Shown: positions 46,443-50,180 of the stretch, in pieces
Position numbering within the stretch: position 1 is the stretch's first letter
How the letters are laid out: the number at the start of each line of letters is the position of its first letter
Assembly (NCBI GenBank): GCA_022361455.1
Contig: JAKSAW010000367.1
Location: 1 to 50,180, forward strand
Source: Pseudomonadales bacterium
GTDB taxonomy: Bacteria; Pseudomonadota; Gammaproteobacteria; Pseudomonadales; Ketobacteraceae
Direction: 5' to 3'
DNA: 50,180 bases
Notes under the pieces: generated by a model
What the model saw: only the letters and a program-made list of their open reading frames with translations
What the model was told of the DNA's origin: nothing
Database searches by the model: none
Translations under genes and position numbers: made by a program

Positions 46443-46465
46443 TTATCCACAGAAAATGTGGATAG
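46443..46465. promoter_or_regulatory. Inverted pair of DnaA boxes
   Basis: A perfect DnaA box TTATCCACA (46443-46451) faces TGTGGATAG (46457-46465), whose complement CTATCCACA has one mismatch. Together they form a perfect 8-5-8 inverted repeat (TATCCACA, GAAAA, TGTGGATA). A further partial box, TTCCACA, lies just upstream. It could be a DnaA-regulated promoter, a DnaA titration site or merely a hairpin. Confidence 0.6.
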
Positions 46466-46604
46466 ATTTATTTTGTATTAATGACAACGATTTAATATTC
46501 AATTTTAACTAACAAACGTGTTGCAAATGGGATCAGGAAGAGTAGGCTATGCCGCCAATTCTTGAACTGATTCACATTAATCATTCACTGTTAAGGTGTT
46601 GTTC

Positions 46605-47177
46605 ATGGCTGTAGGTTCAGTGCACAAGCAACCAAAAAATCAGCATTCCTGGTTTGCCAACTTGGTTTATATTTTTGCCACGCGCTTTATCAATCTGCAG
46701 TGCACTCGTGCTCAATACCCCTCTCGCTTTCCCCTTAAATTACTTCAATATGCAGCCGAGCAAGGTCATATCAAGGCAATGTCTGGATTAGGACGTTTGC
46801 TTTATTCTTCTGGAGCCTGTCGTGCGGAACGTCGCAGCGGTTTGGAGTATGTTCGCACCGCAGCTAAATCTTCCGATTCCGATGCTCAATTTGTACTTGG
46901 CACTGCTTATTTAGAAGACGATGTCTTTACTCAGAAAAACAAACAGTTAGCTATTCACTGGCTTGCATTGGCAGCGGACAGCGGCCATACTCAGGCGGCT
47001 CAAAAATTGCGAGTGCTCGCACAGCAGGAATCTGAGTCGCAGTCACAATCTTCTACGACTCCCTCTTCTAACGAAGCACCCGCTTTTTCTGCGGCGCCTC
47101 AACGAGCCGAAAATAAAGAAAGCCTAGAAAGCAAAGATGTCGACAAACAGGGCTTTCGACAATTAGAGTCAGCTTGA
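46605..47177 (+). CDS. Sel1-repeat (TPR-like) protein
   Basis: A 190-residue protein with two Sel1-like repeats (LLQYAAEQGHIKAMSGLGRLL and LAIHWLALAADSGHTQAAQKL) and a Ser/Gln/Glu-rich disordered tail of about 45 residues. The N-terminus has a hydrophobic stretch (WFANLVYIFATRFINL) that may be an amphipathic or peripheral membrane helix. Sel1 repeats mediate protein contacts. The start at 46605 has AAGGTG six bases upstream. The DnaA-box pair is 140 bases upstream. Confidence 0.78.
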   Translation: MAVGSVHKQPKNQHSWFANLVYIFATRFINLQCTRAQYPSRFPLKLLQYAAEQGHIKAMSGLGRLLYSSGACRAERRSGLEYVRTAAKSSDSDAQFVLGTAYLEDDVFTQKNKQLAIHWLALAADSGHTQAAQKLRVLAQQESESQSQSSTTPSSNEAPAFSAAPQRAENKESLESKDVDKQGFRQLESA

Positions 47178-47252
47178 TTGCGTTAGAGTAATCTACACTT
47201 CGGCGGTTGATTCGTAATACTCATAAAGAAAACCGTGCGGAGTTTGTAATCT

Positions 47253-48122
47253 ATGGCCGAACCAGCGTCTTATATTGTTGATGTTAACGAAACCAACATT
47301 AACGATGTGCTCCAACAATCCATGCAGACTCCCGTTTTGCTCGATTTTTGGGCCAGTTGGTGTGAGCCCTGCAAAACCTTAGGTCCAATTCTTGAAAAGC
47401 TTGCTAATGAGTATCAAGGCAAGTTTATTCTCGCCAAAATAGATTCCGATGCTAGCCCTGCGATTGCGCAGCAGTTAGGTGTGCGCGGGTTACCAACCCT
47501 TAAGTTGGTGGTGCAAGGTCAGTTAGTGAATGAACTAACAGGCGCGCAACCAGAAGCCAGCATCCGAGAAATGTTAGAGCCTCATGTTGGCCCCGCTGGC
47601 GAACAAGAGGATGATGCTGATGCGTTTTTACAGCAAGTGCAACGAGCCCGTGAAATGGGAGCCTACGATCAAGCGATTGAGGCACTGCAGGCGGCATTGC
47701 AAGAGCAGCCTGAACGCTGGGAATACCATTTAGCGTTGGTTGATGTGTTGATCGATGCCGATCGAATCGATGATGCTAAGCAAGTGGTCGATGCGATCAA
47801 AGATGATAAGACCAAAAATAGTGCATTGGTTAAGTTATCCTTTTTAGATTGGCTAAAAGATGCGCCGGATCCACAAACGGTGCAAGAGCAACTCCAGCAA
47901 GACCCAGAAAACTTGGATGCGCGTTTTTACTATGCACTACATTTGATCATGGCTGGTCACGAAGAGCCCGGTTTGGATCTGTTGCTTGATATCATGAGAA
48001 AAGATCGCAGTTTCCGTGATGATGGCGCTAAAGAGGCGTTGTTAAAAGCGTTCGATTTGATTGGTTCTGGTAACCCTGCAGTCTCCAAATATCGTCGCAA
48101 ACTGTTTGCTTTGCTTCACTGA
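47253..48122 (+). CDS. cnoX: CnoX/YbbN-type thioredoxin-TPR protein
   Basis: A 289-residue protein with an N-terminal thioredoxin domain (about 10-110) and a C-terminal TPR-like helical part (about 125-289). The active site reads WCEPC (Cys37, Cys40), so both cysteines of the redox pair are present, unlike E. coli CnoX (SxxC). CnoX is a chaperedoxin that hands clients to GroEL; with both cysteines this one may also be redox-active. The layout is as in other gammaproteobacterial YbbN proteins. Confidence 0.9.
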   Translation: MAEPASYIVDVNETNINDVLQQSMQTPVLLDFWASWCEPCKTLGPILEKLANEYQGKFILAKIDSDASPAIAQQLGVRGLPTLKLVVQGQLVNELTGAQPEASIREMLEPHVGPAGEQEDDADAFLQQVQRAREMGAYDQAIEALQAALQEQPERWEYHLALVDVLIDADRIDDAKQVVDAIKDDKTKNSALVKLSFLDWLKDAPDPQTVQEQLQQDPENLDARFYYALHLIMAGHEEPGLDLLLDIMRKDRSFRDDGAKEALLKAFDLIGSGNPAVSKYRRKLFALLH

Positions 48123-48155
48123 TTTCCATTCTCAATTAGCTATCCATTCCTTATT

Positions 48156-48240
48156 GAATCCGCGTGCAATTGGGCGCGGATTCGACCTTCATTCTGTAAG
48201 CCCTTGTCTATACTAAAGGTTAGAGCGCTTTTTGAGCGCT
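48156..48240 (+). terminator. Two hairpins after cnoX, possible terminator
   Basis: GAATCCGCG (48156-48164) pairs with CGCGGATTC (48175-48183) in a perfect 9-bp stem with a 10-base loop, but no T run follows. Then AGCGCT-TTTTG-AGCGCT (48224-48240) makes a second small hairpin with T-rich loop. Termination is possible but not of the classic kind. Confidence 0.4.
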
Positions 48241-48329
48241 AGTGGTGTTTAGGAACCCCTGTAGATGCGGCTTGATTTTGCTGTTCAGCGATTTTCTCAG
48301 AGGCTCCCTTTTTGAATTAAGAGGGCAGG

Positions 48330-49622
48330 ATGAATCAATTATTTGCCGCCGTGTTTTTTGTGGCAGCTGGCATGATGGGAAATGTACCAGAAACGCTAAA
48401 AGGCCGTGTGGATGCGGGCCAATATAAGCAAGCCTATGAATATGCTCAGCAGTGGCGCGACGACTATGAAGGTGTGCCTGATTACGATCTCTACTACGGT
48501 ATTGCTGCCTTAGAGTTAGGTTATTACCCAGAAGCAGCGATGGCCTTTGAGCGTGTACTGATGGTGACTCCTGAAAATCATCGCGCTCGCGTGGAGCTGG
48601 GGCGAGTCATGTTTTTAATGCGCGATTACTCAGAGGCTGAACAGGCGTTTCACGATGTACTAAGAGCAAAACCGCCAGCGCCGGTGCAACACCGCATTCA
48701 AATATTTCTCGATAACATCAAAGCCCGACAAAAAGCCCGTGATTATGCCATGTCCATTAGCTTGGATATGAAGGCAGGTTATTCCTCCAACATAAATAGC
48801 GCGACTTCCGCTCAGAGCACTTCTGACTTTAGTTTTATTGGTGGTTCCATCGATCTTTTTGAAGGTGATCGTAAAACGGAAAGTGCTTACATGGACAGTC
48901 GTGTGAGATTAAATGTGACGCGACCTATTAATGAGCGACGTTTGCAGTTTCTAACTCTGGAATATCAAGACATTACTAATGAAGAAGTGGACGATTTTAA
49001 TATTGATGTATTGAATCTGAGTGCAGGTTACATGGCGAATATTGGTTCTAGCCAATTTCGCTTTCCTATTTCCTATCAAGCAGTATCCATAGATAACGAG
49101 TTTACCCAGAGCTTTGTCAGCATTGGTTTCGATTCAATAACGCCCCTTGATAAGCAAAGTGATTGGATCAATTTTGCCATTCTCGGCGCTAAGCGATTCA
49201 AAGATGATCATTTGAGAGATACCGACTTAGCGATGTTGGGTACTGGCTATGGCCGTTTGTTGTGGGGCGCTCGTGTAAAAGCCGTTGCTTCAATTTTTAT
49301 AGGTGAAGATAAAGCCCGACAACAAGATTCTCAAGGCAATACCTTTGGTGGAGTTCGAGGTGCACTTGAGTATCGGCTGAACTTGGATCAAACCCTTTAT
49401 CTTAATGGCCTTTATCAAGAGGCTCGTTATCACAATAAAGGTGTCTTTGTTGAAGTGCGAAAAGACAAGATTAGCGAAGGTATATTGGGTTGGCGTTGGC
49501 GCATTGCTAAGAATGCTAGCGTTATGGCCGAGATCAATTATACAGACAACGATAGTAACTTAACTCTGTTTAGTTACGACCGCGCGAAATCCCAAGTGGG
49601 TTTCACCTACGTTTTTGAATGA
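48330..49622 (+). CDS. TPR plus outer-membrane beta-barrel protein (possibly Slam-like)
   Basis: A 430-residue protein with a weak hydrophobic N-terminus (MNQLFAAVFFVAAGMMG, no basic residue). TPR-like helices cover about 20-150 (YDLYYGIAALELGYYPEAAMAFERV, RVELGRVMFLMRDYSEAEQAF). A body of antiparallel strands follows, ending YDRAKSQVGFTYVFE. This TPR-then-barrel plan is that of Slam (DUF560, surface lipoprotein assembly modifier) proteins, though the match is by architecture only. The start is fixed by a stop four codons upstream. The next gene, 19 bases on, encodes a FecR-domain protein. Confidence 0.72.
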   Translation: MNQLFAAVFFVAAGMMGNVPETLKGRVDAGQYKQAYEYAQQWRDDYEGVPDYDLYYGIAALELGYYPEAAMAFERVLMVTPENHRARVELGRVMFLMRDYSEAEQAFHDVLRAKPPAPVQHRIQIFLDNIKARQKARDYAMSISLDMKAGYSSNINSATSAQSTSDFSFIGGSIDLFEGDRKTESAYMDSRVRLNVTRPINERRLQFLTLEYQDITNEEVDDFNIDVLNLSAGYMANIGSSQFRFPISYQAVSIDNEFTQSFVSIGFDSITPLDKQSDWINFAILGAKRFKDDHLRDTDLAMLGTGYGRLLWGARVKAVASIFIGEDKARQQDSQGNTFGGVRGALEYRLNLDQTLYLNGLYQEARYHNKGVFVEVRKDKISEGILGWRWRIAKNASVMAEINYTDNDSNLTLFSYDRAKSQVGFTYVFE

Positions 49623-49641
49623 TTTGCAAGAGCATGCTGTT

Positions 49642-50180
49642 ATGAAACGATTGCAGACAATAGTTCTAGTTTTATTCTCGCTCGCCATAGTCCAGCCTGT
49701 TTGGGCAAAGAACTTGGCGGGTTATGTCATTGTGTCGGTAGGTAAAGTCACTGCCGTTGATATGGAAACCCAAAAAGAACGTAAATTAAAGCGGCGTTCC
49801 AAGATCTTTCAAGGGGATGAAATAAGAACCGAAGCCTCTGCGAAAGTTCAGCTTAAGTTTAAAGACAAAGGTGTCATTGCATTACGAGAAAATACCTCGC
49901 TGCAAATTACAGAGTTTGAATATACGGGTCATGAAGGTGGTAAAGAACGTAGCTTTTTTAAATTGGTTAAAGGTGGCTTTAGAGCAATCTCCGGAGCTAT
50001 TGGTAAGCAAAACCAAGAGGACTATCGCGTAGAAACACCATTAGCAACTATCGGCATTCGTGGTACCCATTATCGTGCCGACTTTTCCAAACGTTTAAGT
50101 GTGTCGGTGTTAAGTGGTGCTGTTGATGTCAGTAACAGCGCTGGTAGTTTGAGTATTGGTGATGGTTTTGATTTTAGAAA
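49642..50180 (+). CDS. FecR-domain secreted protein, partial
   Basis: An incomplete gene: 179 codons before the window ends, with no stop. A signal peptide (MKRLQTIVLVLFSLAIVQPVWA) is followed by a FecR domain with the typical run VQLKFKDKGVIALRENTSLQI, then KGGFRAISGAIGKQNQEDYRVETPLATIGIRGTHY. FecR domains outside iron uptake often occur in adhesin or CHASE2-cyclase-type surface proteins. The C-terminal part is outside the window, so its class is open. It starts 19 bases after the TPR-barrel gene and is probably in the same operon. Confidence 0.8.
   Translation, partial: MKRLQTIVLVLFSLAIVQPVWAKNLAGYVIVSVGKVTAVDMETQKERKLKRRSKIFQGDEIRTEASAKVQLKFKDKGVIALRENTSLQITEFEYTGHEGGKERSFFKLVKGGFRAISGAIGKQNQEDYRVETPLATIGIRGTHYRADFSKRLSVSVLSGAVDVSNSAGSLSIGDGFDFR

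Larger units (their letters stand above)
46154..46604. other. 451-base gene-free region with DnaA-box pair
   Basis: It has the phasin terminator at the left, an AT-rich middle, and a convergent pair of DnaA-type boxes (listed separately). It shows no supported RNA or protein gene and no sign of dnaA, dnaN or gidA nearby, so it is not an obvious chromosomal origin. Confidence 0.6.

Noticed and set aside
46154..46604. Chromosomal or plasmid replication origin
   Set aside because: Only two good DnaA boxes, no rep, dnaA, dnaN or gidA gene and no AT-rich 13-mers. A regulatory DnaA site is more modest and likely.

Overview
The window looks like a chromosomal segment of a marine-type gammaproteobacterium, probably in the Pseudomonadales/Oceanospirillales area. 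This is inferred from gene families and order, not from a marker-gene match. The block topA, a DUF6586-type gene, a small conserved gene, lexA (convergent), psrA, nagZ, an MTIP-type phosphorylase and mfd-csiV (22.8-45.4 kb) follows the order I know from Pseudomonas aeruginosa (PA3011 to about PA3002), with extra genes inserted. Composition is moderate in GC and even throughout. I see no rRNA, tRNA, CRISPR array, insertion sequence, integrase or prophage gene, so this reads as core-like chromosome.

Layout. 0-6.9 kb: a flavodiiron-type beta-lactamase-fold protein, TatD nuclease, an EAL-HDOD signalling protein, CheV, a DUF1499 lipoprotein, OmpW, ThpR and a crotonase. 6.9-10.6 kb: a TonB-dependent receptor translationally coupled to a PepSY membrane protein, probably for metal or siderophore uptake. 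10.7-16.2 kb: the mutagenic translesion cassette imuA-imuB-dnaE2 under a clear LexA box that contains the -10 element. 16.3-22.4 kb: a beta-CASP RNase-like protein, a small lipoprotein, a MOSC protein, a possible CheZ-like protein, a Cys-cluster hypothetical, UspA and two hypotheticals. 22.8-27.8 kb: topA, two small conserved genes, lexA with two LexA boxes, and a small acidic protein with its own terminator. 28.2-34.4 kb: an outer-membrane protein, psrA with a perfect 25-bp operator, an L,D-transpeptidase, nagZ (with a candidate overlapping leader peptide), an MscS channel, and an HPRT-MTIP purine salvage pair.

34.4-40.3 kb: an SRPBCC protein, a beta-propeller lipoprotein, a small hypothetical, a FadL-family transporter, an NAD(P)-dependent epimerase/dehydrogenase, and a divergent TetR regulator with a 19-bp palindrome between them. 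40.3-45.4 kb: the mfd-csiV-spermidine-synthase-like operon. 45.6-50.2 kb: a PHA phasin, an intergenic region with an inverted DnaA-box pair, a Sel1-repeat protein, CnoX, a TPR plus beta-barrel outer-membrane protein that may be Slam-like, and a FecR-domain protein cut by the window end.

Themes. The SOS response is represented twice (lexA and the imu cassette), with mfd as a further repair gene. Fatty-acid and storage-lipid metabolism appears through psrA, FadL, the crotonase and the phasin. Chemotaxis/second-messenger signalling appears through CheV, EAL-HDOD and the CheZ-like protein. The least described pieces are the CheZ-like protein, the Cys-cluster protein beside it, the DnaA-box inverted repeat, and the TPR-barrel/FecR pair at the right edge. 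I did not find a clearly new multi-gene defence or mobile system.
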